Shown in pieces: positions 1 to 10,480 of a stretch of 64,000 bases of DNA (positions are counted from its first letter, which is position 1; every line of letters starts with the position of its first letter). Origin of the DNA: Euptelea pleiosperma (taxonomy: Eukaryota; Streptophyta; Magnoliopsida; Ranunculales; Eupteleaceae); the NCBI GenBank assembly GCA_035048495.1, contig CM068552.1, forward strand, positions 19,780,154 to 19,844,153, in the 5' to 3' direction. Below the pieces are notes generated by a model, which was not told where the DNA came from, did no database searches, and saw nothing but the letters and a program-made list of their open reading frames with translations. A program made the translations under genes and the position numbers.

Positions 1-740
1 CCAAAGATGCTAACCATGGAGGTAAGTTAGATGTCCACACTAGTGGGCCCAAAAATCTAGAAGCCCGTCCATCAATAGTATGAGCAACGACATGGTGGCT
101 CTGGGGGTATATACAAACTAAAACGAAGAAAAAACAAGAAACCAAGTTTAAGATATCAACAATAACAGCAATAAAAAGTTTTCCAAGAGAAGATGATCCA
201 TCCTACAAAGCAGCAACGTTGCTCCGACAACACCACAATGCCCGACCTACAGAATTGAGCCACCACCTAAAGACCCCATCTCATCGCTCGCACTTTTGCT
301 TCTTCTGGTGATTTTGATATGGAATTGATCCCACATGCCAAAAAACATTTCCTTGTTGGATCACCTAATACGAAATCCAAACCGGCTAGCATTTGTATTG
401 ATTTTTAAAAGTCCAATAGAAGGTAGTTTCCAAACGTTGATCGTTTGGGCCACTCTAGTTTTTCAACGGGTCGACCGATATAAGAAGCGATAATAGTTAG
501 AGTATCAAGTGAATTTCGATGGGTATTCGTATGCACCATATCATTCCCTAAGAGCTAAAGGTGTCACATCAGAACACGGACATAGTCCCGGGCATAGTTA
601 TCATCTTCAGACTGCGCTAAGTTAATTACCCATCAAAACAAAAAAAAAACCGTGTTTCCACCTCTTGAGCAGTCCACACCTCACATCTGATAGTTAAAGG
701 GCAAGCAAACCAGATTTTGGCACTAATAGGGCATTGAAAA
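1..740. other. No gene seen
   Basis: No open reading frame of interest on either strand. The stretch is AT-rich with a short poly-A run near 640. I see no recognisable element end before the SINE that follows. Confidence 0.4.
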
Positions 741-754
741 GAGCGTGAATAATA

Positions 755-960
755 CACCCAACATGGCAGGTCAGATGGTTGGTGTGTATCCTCCTCTTTC
801 AAGAGGTCATGGGATCAAACCCACGCAGGAAGGTTTCCTCCTTTGAGCGGTTGTGCCAGGAGTAGAAAACCCCTTAACTGGCAATGACCGAGTCCAGGCT
901 TAGCCTGGGTTCTTCCGTGGGGCCCTCCCACAATGATGACTACAAAAAAAAAAAAAAAAT
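755..960 (+). mobile_element. tRNA-derived SINE with poly-A tail
   Basis: A short non-autonomous retroposon moved by LINE machinery. Its head has a pol III B-box-like motif (GATCAAACC near 813) in a tRNA-like context preceded by a CCTCTTTCAAGAGG hairpin, and it ends in a run of about 16 A. It is flanked by an imperfect 14-bp duplication, GAGCGTGAATAATA (741-754) and GAGCTTGATTAATA (961-974), 12 of 14 matching, as expected for target-primed insertion. The family name is not known to me. Confidence 0.7.
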
Positions 961-1248
961 GAGCTTGATTAATATAGTCCACATTAACGTATAGACAGTC
1001 TGATCAGTAGTACTGGACCAATGTAAGAGACCTCTTTGACAAAAATCACATTTTATATCTTGGGTTGGGTGGGGATGGGACTCACTTTTGGTCCAGCAAA
1101 TCTTCTAGGTGGGATTGAGGATTTGGAGACTTCAAATTGACAAGGATATTGTTCCCTTGAATAGTCGAAATGGTAGAGGCATATATGTTTTCCCTTAATT
1201 GATATCTTAAAGAGTCATTGACTTGCTGGTACCAATGTCTCTTAGAGG

Positions 1249-2596
1249 TGGGGCCGGCTCTACCTTAAGGCCATTAAGGCGGATGTCTAAGGCCCCTTGG
1301 TGAGAGAAGGACCCTAGCCCAGGTCCCACTAACAACATGGATTTTTAGTCCACCCCTTGTTGAATATACAAACCAAAAATCAACCAGATTGATTATCTGA
1401 TCTAGCCCTAGATTTTATTATTATAAAGCATGCTTTTTGGGTAGTAAATCCAATGGCTAGAAATCAATCAAGCTGATTTTTAGTGTGTTTATCCACCAAT
1501 ATGTGGGTTGAACATCCATGCGGTCATTGGGCCCAAAAATTGATCTACGTAGGGCCACGAGAGTCCTCTCCATGTAATTAATTTTTGGGAATTTTTGACA
1601 TACAGCCCCCCCCCCCCCCCCCCCCCCCCATGTTATCTTTAAAATTTGACATACCACCCCACAATTTGAAAAAGCTGACATACCCCCCTATGACTCAGTC
1701 CACTGTCATTTGACCAGTGTTGACCCGAGTTGACTACCAAATAAATGGCAAAAATGCCCTTGTCTTCAACCTTGGAACAAGGGTTTGGGCAAAAACCCAA
1801 ACCCCAAATCAAACGGCTTTGGTGGATAGCCAGCCAAGAGATCCCGATGGGTTGGCCGCCCATCACCAGCAAACAACCAACTGGAGTCTCATGGCCAGCC
1901 GGCCACCACTCCGGCAATAATTTAAAACCCAAGGTATATAAAAAAAAACATCATAAAATTTTAGTTTTAAAATTTTCATTAACATAAATGAAAAACATGA
2001 CAAAGCAATTTATATTTTAAGCTTTTGAGATGTTGATTTTAGAAAGATGGGTTCCCTCAATTTTAAATTATTCCTTCACAAGTTTTATCTATTTTTGGAG
2101 GTTTTTCTTCTCAATATTTTCTTATTTCATCAAAAAATAAATAAAAAAATCTCAAGTTTACCAACGTGGATTTTAATTTTTATTTTCAATCTCCTCTTTT
2201 CATGTTTGATTTGGGGTTTGGGTTTTGGTCTAAACCCAAATCCTTGTTCTAAAGTTAAAGACAAGGGCACTTTCGTCCTTTAATAAAAAAATTGGTAGTC
2301 AACTCGGGTCAACACTGGTCAAATGACAGTGGACCGAGTCATAGGGGGGTATGTCAGCTTTTTCAAATTGTGGGGGGGTATGTCAAATTTTAAAGATAAC
2401 ATGGGGGGGTATGTCAAAAATTCCCTTAATTTTTTCTAGTTTTTGATTATTAAGAATAGTTTTTATATAAAGATTTCTAATAATATAGAGAGTTTAATTT
2501 TTTAAATAATACCATATATATTAATATATTAAATATAAAAAAAGGCCTTGTATAGAATTTTCGCCTTAGACCTCAACTTGTATAGAGACGCCCCTG
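1249..2596. mobile_element. hAT-type non-autonomous element, interrupted
   Basis: About 500 bp of element sequence split by a MULE insertion. The ends are weak inverted repeats related to the CAGGG-type hAT terminus: the right end reads GACGCCCCTG and the left reads TGGGGCCGGCT. Flanks carry a near-perfect 8-bp duplication, CTTAGAGG (1241-1248) and CCTAGAGG (2597-2604), the hAT length. A second copy in the opposite orientation lies at 8357-8849 and confirms the content. No transposase is present, so it would need a helper element. Confidence 0.75.
1587..2425. mobile_element. MULE-type non-autonomous element, 839 bp, nested
   Basis: Terminal inverted repeats of about 225 bp (1587-1814 and 2204-2425) begin GGGAATTTTTGACATAC. 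The flanking 9-bp duplication TTAATTTTT is exact (1578-1586 and 2426-2434), the signature length of Mutator-like elements. It is inserted inside the hAT element above. A homopolymer of about 25 C in the left repeat matches C7-type blocks in the right one, so it probably expanded by slippage. A second copy lies at 53888-54707. No transposase ORF; the small ORFs inside look accidental. Confidence 0.85.
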
Positions 2597-2604
2597 CCTA
2601 GAGG

Positions 2605-4200
2605 AAATATATAATGTACTAGATCGAACCCTCAATGTAGCATTCTACCCTATGGCCCATAAGTTCATCTATTCAAACTCAATGGGGCCACCTCTTTGAT
2701 TAGGTCGATCATCGTCATCATCTTCCACAAAAGTGCTTTATCTTAAAGGCTCACACTCCGAGGACAACCTTGTTGTTAGCCCTCTTGGGAGTCGGTGGTT
2801 GGGCGCTGGCAAAAAGTGAGTGCCAACTCAGCACTATCAACCTCCGTTGGATCCTCGGAATCCATGGCTGAGTACATGACTCCCTTATCGATTTCGGTTC
2901 CATATTAAGCTACCCAGAACCGGAATCGTTATTGTCGGTTCGGTTCCGGTTCCAACTACTTTTTAATCGGTTTCCAAAAATGTGGAACCAGAACCAGTGT
3001 TTTCAGTTCCGATTTCGATTCGGTTCCGGTTAAATGGGTAAAATTGACACCCCTAGGCACGGGAAGTGGATGAGAAGGTGATGATTATGGCATGCTCCAC
3101 TGCCACCACGCTCACTTCTTATCCGATAGCTAAGAAATGGATACTGATAAATTTGTGACATGTTTAAGTCTAATAGTAATAACATAGATCATTTGCTTTT
3201 GCATTGTGATTTTGCCTATCAAACGTAGTCTTTCTTTTTTTCACATGTGGGTCTTCAATTGTAAGGTTGTACCTTTTGTATTGTCAATTCCATGAATGTA
3301 ACCGATTAGTACTTGTCCTGGAGATCTTTGAAGATAGTGCGTGTTGAAGACTATCTAAGATCTGTTGAAGATTCAAACTTAAAGATTTGAGGAAAAACTC
3401 TACTATAATATTTGGTAAGGTCTTTTGACAAGTATTTTCAATCTCTCTCGTTTTGGATCCTATTAGACTATAACTTGAGTAGTCAGTAATTTTTAGATTT
3501 GACTAAGTCTGGAATGCAAATAAATATTAAAAAGTTTATCTTTGTTTTAACTAAAAATGATTTTGAGCTTAAGATTATTTTTATCGGACTTTGATGTTTT
3601 AGTATTACTTTTTTATAAAAAAAAATTTCATACTTTCAAATTTGAACAAAAAAAACATTTTCATTAGAAAGTCAACGTTGTTGACCGACTACCATAATCT
3701 CAATTTTGTTCTTGAACTGAAAATTACTTTCTATAGCTTTGAGAATTATTTGATTTTAGAAATATTTTTATTAGATTCATTTGGGGGCTAATCCCTTATT
3801 TATATTATAAATATCTTAAGTAAATGGACATTTACCTAAATGATATTTATAATGTAAATGATGACAACTGTCTTAGTCAAAACTCTGAATATGTAACTAT
3901 TTCAGACTTGGAGTGTTCCTCTTCAATCTTGATCGGGGAGTAACTTTGTTTGGTAGTTGAGAGTTTTCCTTAGAAAAACTTTCTATTTGGTATGCATCAT
4001 CTTATATCTTGTATGCTACTTGAGTCAAGATGAATCTTGACTGAGTTGAAATTTGGTTGCGACCTTACTCCATCTATATCGATTGCGATCGAGACTGGAT
4101 CATTTATCTTATTCAATATTATAAAATTACTTAAATATTAAATTAAAAAAGTGATAGCTCGTTGGAGCTTTTAGAGAGTGGATATAGGTATTGCAACACC
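2605..4200. other. AT-rich intergenic DNA with GGTTCCGGTT-rich patch
   Basis: No gene seen. At about 2900-3055 there is a patch of imperfect tandem GGTTC/GGAACC motifs ending AATTGACACCCCTAG, the usual right end of a plant DNA-transposon remnant. A related patch lies at 9120-9393. The rest is AT-rich without recognisable features. Confidence 0.45.
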
Positions 4201-4202
4201 AA

Positions 4203-4415
4203 ATTCAAGTATTCAAAAGGAATTCTACCCCATAGATAATAGCTGCATATATGGACAAAAATAGGTCCGGATTCAAGAGATCAATCCACGGTCCACATTG
4301 CAACAACTGCAAAGAGTAAATAGGTGTTGCCTCATGGACTGTTGACCTCTTGAATCTCTTGAATCCAACTGGCAATGCCCTCGATCATTCGTGGGGTAGC
4401 ACGACTTTATCAAAA
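4203..4415. repeat. Small inverted-repeat element (family D)
   Basis: Two arms read as inverted copies of GATTCAAGAGATC around a short spacer, with a GTAGCACGA motif at the right. A related copy lies upstream of the SPI-1-like gene at about 21340-21540. No target-site duplication could be fixed, so the ends are approximate. Confidence 0.4.
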
Positions 4416-4931
4416 AAGCCAAAAACTATCTATAAAACTATCTATACGACGTACATCGTGCATGTGCATCAGCTTCAATTGATATATATATACATAGAAC
4501 CTACTGTTATGAATCATTCAATAAGTAGGACCATCATATGCAAAAGCAAACCGACTGAACACTTCTGATGGTGAGATGCATGGACCCTCTCCAAAAAAAA
4601 TAAATAAAAAAAAAATTAAAAAAAAAAAAAGAAAAGAAAAAGAAAATAATCCTAAGTTGGTTGATTACTAATACGCACTCCCGTAGGTTATGCAGGGGCA
4701 TGTTTGTCATTATAAAAAAGAAAGAATGGAATTTAATTACTGGCAACAAGTGTAAATATAACTTTTATAGACAAAATAAAAGAAAAATATAGTCTCCCGG
4801 GACACATAATAATTGAGAGACAGACAAGGCTGCTGCACTAACGTACGAAGGTAATTAATTCCAAAACTAAAGTAAAAAAGTCTTGATAAAACCTTATTTA
4901 CTTACCTACGAGACTGTCGGCTATTGAATTT

Positions 4932-5381
4932 TCACCTAGACCGGCGATTCAAAAGATGGTAAGCGGCTCGATCATTCGACCTTGGAAGCAACACAATTGA
5001 TTCCGAAACATCGCCACTCCTCTTGCAAGAACCATATAGATCAATGAACCCGAAACGATCGCTTAACGTTCTCGATACCTTCCTACTCTTCCAACAATCG
5101 TCCACAATTTCCTGATGATGATCCTTGGAACAATTCATTAATGCGACGGTGAACGGGTCGATTTCATCGATGTCGAATCTTTTCGAAGGGTTCGGAGAGG
5201 CGGCTGGCGGCAATGGAAGCATAATTGTAGAAGGATCTTTGAACTTTGAAGAAGAAGAAGAAGAACGAGAATGAGAATAAGATTTTTTAGGAATTCCTGG
5301 GTGTTGTTCCCATGAGAAAGGAACTCCCTCTCGTCGCGCATTTTCGCCATTGCTAGTAATAGCTGCAGAGGACGAATCCAT
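4932..5381 (-). CDS. DUF688-like small plant protein
   Basis: Unspliced gene for a 149-residue protein of unknown function. The key motif VPFSWEQHPGIPK lies about 20 residues from the chosen start and is the hallmark of plant proteins grouped as DUF688. A serine run follows (about residues 37-46), then a proline-rich patch and a basic C-terminus ending RRSR; this looks like a largely disordered protein. I chose the ATG at 5381 (MDSSSAAITS). An in-frame ATG at 5483 would add 34 residues of proline- and lysine-rich sequence, but an AATAAAAAG TATA-like motif and a CT-rich leader lie between the two, so the upstream ATG is probably not transcribed. A G-box CACGTGGC lies about 100 bp upstream. Molecular role unknown. 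Confidence 0.7.
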   Translation of the reverse strand: MDSSSAAITSNGENARREGVPFSWEQHPGIPKKSYSHSRSSSSSSKFKDPSTIMLPLPPAASPNPSKRFDIDEIDPFTVALMNCSKDHHQEIVDDCWKSRKVSRTLSDRFGFIDLYGSCKRSGDVSESIVLLPRSNDRAAYHLLNRRSR

Positions 5382-5480
5382 ATTTGCTTGAGAGAGAGAG
5401 AGAGCTGTTGAGTTTTCAATTTTTTTCTTTTTATTAGTGCAGATAGAGAAGAAATGGGGATCAAATGGTGGAGGAGGTGA

Positions 5481-5488
5481 CACGTGGC
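5481..5488 (-). promoter_or_regulatory. G-box / ABRE upstream of the DUF688-like gene
   Basis: CACGTGGC sits about 100 bp upstream of the chosen start codon. It fits the ACGTGGC abscisic-acid response element bound by bZIP factors, and the CACGTG core also binds bHLH factors. Response to ABA or light is inferred from the motif only. Confidence 0.45.
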
Positions 5489-5544
5489 TAATTTACTATC
5501 GATGATTCGGGAAGTGGGTCGGGTTTAGAAAACGTTGGACAGAC

Positions 5545-5670
5545 TGAACCCAAACAAATGTGGCCAGGACCACGCCTCATGAAGCGTTGAATCCTGCCCT
5601 CGGGACCACCCTGTGGGGTTAGTCATGTGCTCTAAGAGACCCGGATACCCTCGGCATAAAAAAAATGAAA
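5545..5670 (+). mobile_element. SINE 3' fragment
   Basis: The tail GACCCGGATACCC followed by an A-rich run matches the 3' end of the fuller SINE at 24612-24808. The 5' half is not clear. Probably a truncated copy. Confidence 0.45.
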
Positions 5671-5805
5671 ACAATAATACAATTGGAAATGAGGAATTAT
5701 AAGGCATGCCCTGAAGCGTCCTATATATGTGCACACCTTCCTCGGCATGCTATAATGGAAATTTGTATACCTGGATCAGACATTCAGACCCGAAGAGTAC
5801 AACTT

Positions 5806-6345
5806 TGCTGATGGACCATGGTATGAGCCACGTGGCACACTCTTAGAGATTGCTGACCATATGAATGTTTGTCCGAATCTTAGGTGGACCTGCGGACTAA
5901 AATTTAGCCTATTTAGTGATTTCTAAGTGTTGGATTGGAGTCGTTTTCATGGGTTGATTTTAACCGTGGAATTTGAGCATTATTTGGGGGTATAAACTAA
6001 GATCCGAAGGTTTGACCAAGGTTTAAAAAATGGCCGTTATAAGTAAAATAACGGCTGTTATAACTCATTTTCCATTTTTGAAATTTTGAAATTCAATTTC
6101 AACGCCATTTTTTCCATTTTTCTGTTATTTTTCATTTTTGCCCCTGAGCGTTTTTTTCGTTATAACGGCCTTTATAATTGAAAAAACGATAACGCCTCCA
6201 GTCCGTTATAACAGTCTCCTTTAGACCTTGGGTTTGACATCATTAATCAGGCTGTATTTTGGTATGTAGGTCCGCCTAGGAATGGACCAGACATCATCAG
6301 TGGTCTCTAAAATGTACCACATGGCTCATACTGTGGTCCGGCATC
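5806..6345. mobile_element. G-box-bearing MITE (family A), interrupted
   Basis: Inverted halves begin near TATGAGCCACGTGGC and contain the family core AAAATCAGNCTGATTAGTGATTT (here diverged). A 214-bp hAT MITE is inserted between the halves. Family A copies recur through the window; the best-bounded one is at 16221-16619. Ends are approximate. Confidence 0.6.
6017..6230. mobile_element. hAT MITE, 214 bp, nested
   Basis: Terminal inverted repeats CAAGGTTTAAA (left) and CAAGGTCTAAA (right, reverse complement) are flanked by an exact 8-bp duplication GGTTTGAC (6009-6016 and 6231-6238). The interior is built from inverted CCGTTATAAC motifs. No coding capacity. It entered an older family A MITE. 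Confidence 0.85.
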
Positions 6346-6639
6346 ATCAACGTTAATGACGGACGTACAGTTAGCAAAGTTCCATGCAAACCCGAATAAG
6401 CACATTCAAGATGGAAAAATCTAGTCTGCATAAGTTTGCAGACTCAAAAGTATGCAAACATGGTATCCACCATTGAATACTCTTCAAAAAGCGTATTTTT
6501 AATTCATAAAATAATTTGATTTTGAAATTATTGAAATAACACGTTTTTCAATGGACATCCAACAGTACTGACAATGTTTGCGTCTGCAGTCATGTGGGGA
6601 ATTTTTTTATGTGGAAATTGCTGGAGGCGGCTGTGTGCC

Positions 6640-6935
6640 GCTCTACAAATGCCATTAGCTCATTTTTCGGGACCACTGACTGCATGGATGCTTGGTCTAC
6701 CCTTTGTGGACATGCACACCAAAAATCAGCCTGATTGGTTATCTCTAGCCATTGGATTTTGAAATTTTCAAAGAGCGATTCTATGCGTTGGTTAAGCGTT
6801 TTTTTTTCTAAAACAACTGGACAGAAATGATTGATCAAGCTGAATTTTGGTCTGCAGAATATACCAAGGGGTACACCAACAGCCATGAGGTCAGTGGTAG
6901 GATTGGGTAGGCAAGGCGGCAAGCCACCGTCAACC
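6640..6935. mobile_element. MITE family B, degenerate
   Basis: Matches the family B element at 20874-21277 in its left module (GACTGCATGGATG then CCAAAAATCAGCCTGATTGG) and in the inverted right module near 6840-6900. Ends have decayed and no duplication was found. Confidence 0.5.
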
Positions 6936-7039
6936 GACAATGTCAATAATTGCTGGAGACATTTTTAATTGATGGAATTACCGAGGCCAATATTAAATCC
7001 CATCAAATTTTTTAATCATCTGCGAGAGCTAAGTTTTTA

Positions 7040-7352
7040 TGACGGACTTCCGTTGTCAATGTTGATGATGGACCACAGGTATGTGAACATGTGGCATGGT
7101 CTTAGAGATTTAGCCCGTCCTAGGTGGACCGACAGACTAAAAATCAGTTTGACCAGTGATTTTTAACCATTGGATTAGAGTCTTTCATGAAAATATATAC
7201 AAAATTGTTAGATTCGAGCATTATTTTGAGTACACACATCCAAAAGTTAGAAATCAGTATCGAAAGACCTAGGGATGGACCAAACATCCATACGGTCAGT
7301 GGTCTCTGAGAGTGTTGCACGTGGCTCATACTGTGATCCACTGATACTATGT
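7040..7352. mobile_element. G-box-type MITE (family A)
   Basis: Inverted modules at both sides: GATGGACCACAGGTATG at left, CACGTGGCTCATACTGTG at right. The left arm has lost the CACGTG core. No clear target-site duplication. Confidence 0.55.
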
Positions 7353-8348
7353 GGCATATTTTAGATGGAACATATATCGACACGTTGAGCAATTGCACAT
7401 AAAAAAATTTCCTCTGTTGCGTGAGTATTTTGGAATAGGAAGGAAATTACTAAAGGCTCAGGGTCCGAGGACCCCCTTTTTCTGACCCCTCTCGGTGTTC
7501 ACGAGCTGGGCCATTGATTTCACGAATCTAATGGTGGTTGTCAGCGCCCCCAAAAGTGAAAAAGTGATGCTAGCTCGGTGCTGACAACCGCCGTTGAAAT
7601 CCACGGCGGAGCACACGAACACCAAGAGGGGTCGGAAAAATGGGGGTCCCCTGAGCCCGATCCTTTACTAAAATGCCTTCGTCTCACTGAAGTTGACAAA
7701 GGAACAACAACGACAAAAGATGACCTATGTTTTCAATTTTGTCTGTGGCATGAGCAACGTCAACATGCAAGACCGAAGGTGGCGTTAAGCCGCCCCGTAG
7801 TTAATTGGCCGAATTAATAATACACCTAACGTTTTAAATTTTTTTTTGGATCGTAATAAAATAGACATTAGGCGATAAGTTTGTGCCCGTTTAGAGGAAT
7901 CATAAAAAATGATTGACGTATATCGTTCACGGTACATAAAATATTTTGAAGTTCTGTCTTGTGCCGACCGCCCGCCACCGCCTGTGAATCATTTATCTAT
8001 AAACCCTATAGAAATTTGAAAAAATGATAGAAATGCAATGTTTGACCCAAAGGGTGTCATGCAAATCAAGAACCATCCATCTAAATATAGGAAGGTGGGT
8101 CCATAGCATATTTTGGAATATTCTCCTACCACCTCCCAATATATTGATGAACGGCCCTTGATTTGTGTGACGCGGTTTGGGTCTAGCAACATGTGAGGAC
8201 ACATAATTGGTGATTTCTAGCTGTTAGATATGAGACTTTCATGATAGGCCTAGGATGATATCCAAGATGAAAAATACTCAAGTACAATAGTTAGGAGTCA
8301 CCGGTTTGATTTTGGTGTGTGGGACAGTGGACCGAAAAGAATGTGTCT
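7353..8348. other. Intergenic DNA, no gene seen
   Basis: Contains a partly palindromic stretch around 7460-7640 (GGGTCCGAGGACCCCC and its inverse) and a weak MITE-like inverted pair near 8030-8230. ORFs here are short and show no recognisable protein. Confidence 0.4.
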
Positions 8349-8356
8349 CGTGGCAT

Positions 8357-8849
8357 CAGGGCCGTCTTGATACAAGTTGAGGCCTAAGGCGAAAACTCTA
8401 TATAAGGCCTTTTTTATATTTAAATTATTAATTTATATGGTATTAATTAAAAATTAAACTCTCTATATTATTGGAAATTTTTTTATAAAACAAATCTTGA
8501 TAATAAAAAAACTTCGAAAAAAAATTAGATGCAGACAGAGGTCTATTGTGGCCCTACATAGATCATTTTTTGGGCCCAACGACTGTGTGGATGTTCAGCT
8601 TGAATGATGATTTCTAGCCATTGGATTTACTATCCAAAAACTGTGCTTGAATCCAACTGCTAGAATCACGCTCTAAAAAGTACTAAAATATATGGTTGGA
8701 GATAATCAATGAGGTTATTGATTTTTGGTTTGTATATCCAACATGGGGTAGGCTAAAAATCCATGTTGTTAGTGGGACCTGGGCTGGGGGCCTTCTCTCT
8801 CCAAGGGCCCTTGGGGACCGCCTTAAGCCTTAAGGTAGAGCCGGTCCTG
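8357..8849. mobile_element. hAT-type non-autonomous element, 493 bp
   Basis: Ends CAGGGCCGTCT and, as reverse complement, CAGGACCGGCT are flanked by an 8-bp duplication with one mismatch, CGTGGCAT (8349-8356) and CGTGGTAT (8850-8857). It is the uninterrupted relative, in opposite orientation, of the element at 1249-2596. Its middle carries the same CATGGATG...AAAAATCA...CATTGGATTTA modules seen in MITE families A and B. No ORF of note. Confidence 0.8.
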
Positions 8850-8965
8850 CGTGGTATTTTGGAGAGGGATCCTATGCGAAAAGGATAAGTGTACCGTGTT
8901 CACTGGATATCCCGCAAGCTAGGAACGTTTACCCCGTCGTTTTGTGCAAGGAAGAGAAGATGAAG

Positions 8966-9420
8966 ACCCTTCCTCTAGGGGTATTAGTGGGCCAGGTTTG
9001 GACCAGGCCTAGCCCGAGATACATGTAGTGAGATCCAGCCCGGCCTAGTACTGCCCATTACACACTAACATTTTAAGGCCCACGCCTGGCCCAATAATAG
9101 ATATAAGGCGTCATGCATGTCAACGGGTAGGTTCCTAAGGTACTCAGAACCGGAACTGATATTGCTGGTTCTCATCGGTTCCGGTTCTCAAAACAATGGA
9201 TCCATAATATATCGGTTCCAGTTCCTATCTGTTTCAGATCCAAATCTAACTACCCAGAACCGGAACCATTATTTTCGGTTCGGTTCCAGTTTTTTTTTAA
9301 TCTGTTCCCAAAAATGTGGAACAAGAACCGGTGTTTTTGGTTCCAGTTCCGACTCGGTTTTCGGTTAAACAAGTAAAATTGACACCCCTAGTCAGGCCTT
9401 TAGTTTCGGACCAGGACTAA
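8966..9420. repeat. Nested repeat with GGTTCCGGTT-rich insert
   Basis: Outer sequence is rich in GGCC motifs (AGGGGTATTAGTGGGCC, ACCAGGCCTAGCCCG). An inserted block at about 9118-9393 has imperfect tandem GGTTCCGGTT units ending AATTGACACCCCTAG. A related block is at 2900-3055. Class uncertain; probably a non-autonomous DNA transposon inside another. Confidence 0.4.
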
Positions 9421-9523
9421 GATTATTTTTGAATAAATATAAATTTAGGCCAAGACCAGTCTAAATTTATCTACCGGACCTTAAAACATATCCAAACACG
9501 TCTCTTCTTCTTCTCCTTTTCTC

Positions 9524-9542
9524 AAACCCTAACCCTAACCCT
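9524..9542 (+). promoter_or_regulatory. Telobox-like tract in an orphan leader
   Basis: AAACCCTAACCCTAACCCT lies in a CT-rich context. The telobox (AAACCCTAA) is a known element of promoters and 5' leaders of plant translation-related genes. The first ATG downstream (near 9580) opens only a nine-codon frame, so no gene follows that I can see. Confidence 0.3.
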
Positions 9543-9624
9543 CTCACTCTCTCGCTACCAGTTCACAACATATAACAGCAATGGAAATTAGCTATATGCA
9601 GTTGTGATCCCTTTTTTATCAAAA

Positions 9625-10000
9625 TTTTCAATTACTTTATTGAGATGAGCTTCACCGATTGATTTATTAGATGATCCCGTGATCAACGGGTGCATGTCAT
9701 TTCAATTCAAATCAGTCTCTCTTTTGATTCTATTTTGAATCTAAGAGAATAAAATCAGAATCTAAGGTTTCACAAAATAGTTAATTTGAATAACATGCAT
9801 TTTCTTATTGAATCTCATGCAGGAGAAAGATGGAGCATCCAATCGATTGGCCCCCAAATGAGCAATCCTATCCATCCAATAATTTGCTATCCGTTCAATC
9901 AAGAATTCAAAGAATAGGTCTACTTATGTGATGATTAAGATCATTCGAATTGGATGCTTTTTTTTATTCTTGAGAAACATTAGGCATCCCATCTGTTGGA
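9625..10000 (+). repeat. Direct repeat, copy 1
   Basis: Starts near TTTTCAATTACTTT and runs through a GGAGCATCCAATC segment. It matches 12590-13015 in the same orientation over its whole length with small indels. It could be a paired terminal repeat of a decayed retroelement or a simple segmental duplication; no TG...CA ends or duplication were found. Confidence 0.5.
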
Positions 10001-10039
10001 ACCATTTGTCATACAATTGATTTTTACTGCCTTAGATTA

Positions 10040-10480
10040 TCTTAGAACAAAAATACTCATTTGTCCTCCAATGGGGTTCATGCAATAGAATTATAGGAGC
10101 TCCGACATTCAAGTTAGGGTTTGAGTGAAGTGTTTGTAGGGAATTGTAAGGACTAGAGTCCCTCTCATTGGTGAGGGTCCAACCCTTTTATAGATGATTT
10201 CCTTGATCATGAGGGTTAAGTCTAGGTCATTGGTTTCCATCTCAGACTCCTTGGCTGAGATTCATTGCAATTACCTAATCTCCTATTTCCTAGTAGGTAA
10301 CGAACTTTCTAAAGGCCATTTCGTTGCCTAATTGGCAACGAATCTCTGGATTAAGAACAAATCTCAATTCTCTAGAGTTGATATCTTCTGGTTCAATTTC
10401 CTTTTGGGGTTGAACCTTGCCGATTGCACAATTGCTAGTTGTTAGTATAGACTTTTTCGATTTCTATATCAGTAGATGAT
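10040..10480 (-). mobile_element. LTR fragment, probably gypsy-type
   Basis: Read on the minus strand it has the usual LTR promoter layout: a TATA-like CTATAAAAGGG near 10190, then a leader with CACTCAAACCCTAACTTG and TGTCGGAG. No second LTR, primer-binding site or coding region is attached. Confidence 0.35.

Noticed and set aside
1457..1932. Minus-strand ORFs with a glycine run
   Set aside because: They read through the C homopolymer and MULE terminal repeat.
5138..5464. 108-codon minus ORF overlapping the DUF688-like gene
   Set aside because: Shadow frame; the other frame has the VPFSWE motif.
9524..9542. Interstitial telomere
   Set aside because: Only about two and a half CCCTAA-type units; plant telomeres are CCCTAAA repeats. 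A telobox is likelier.
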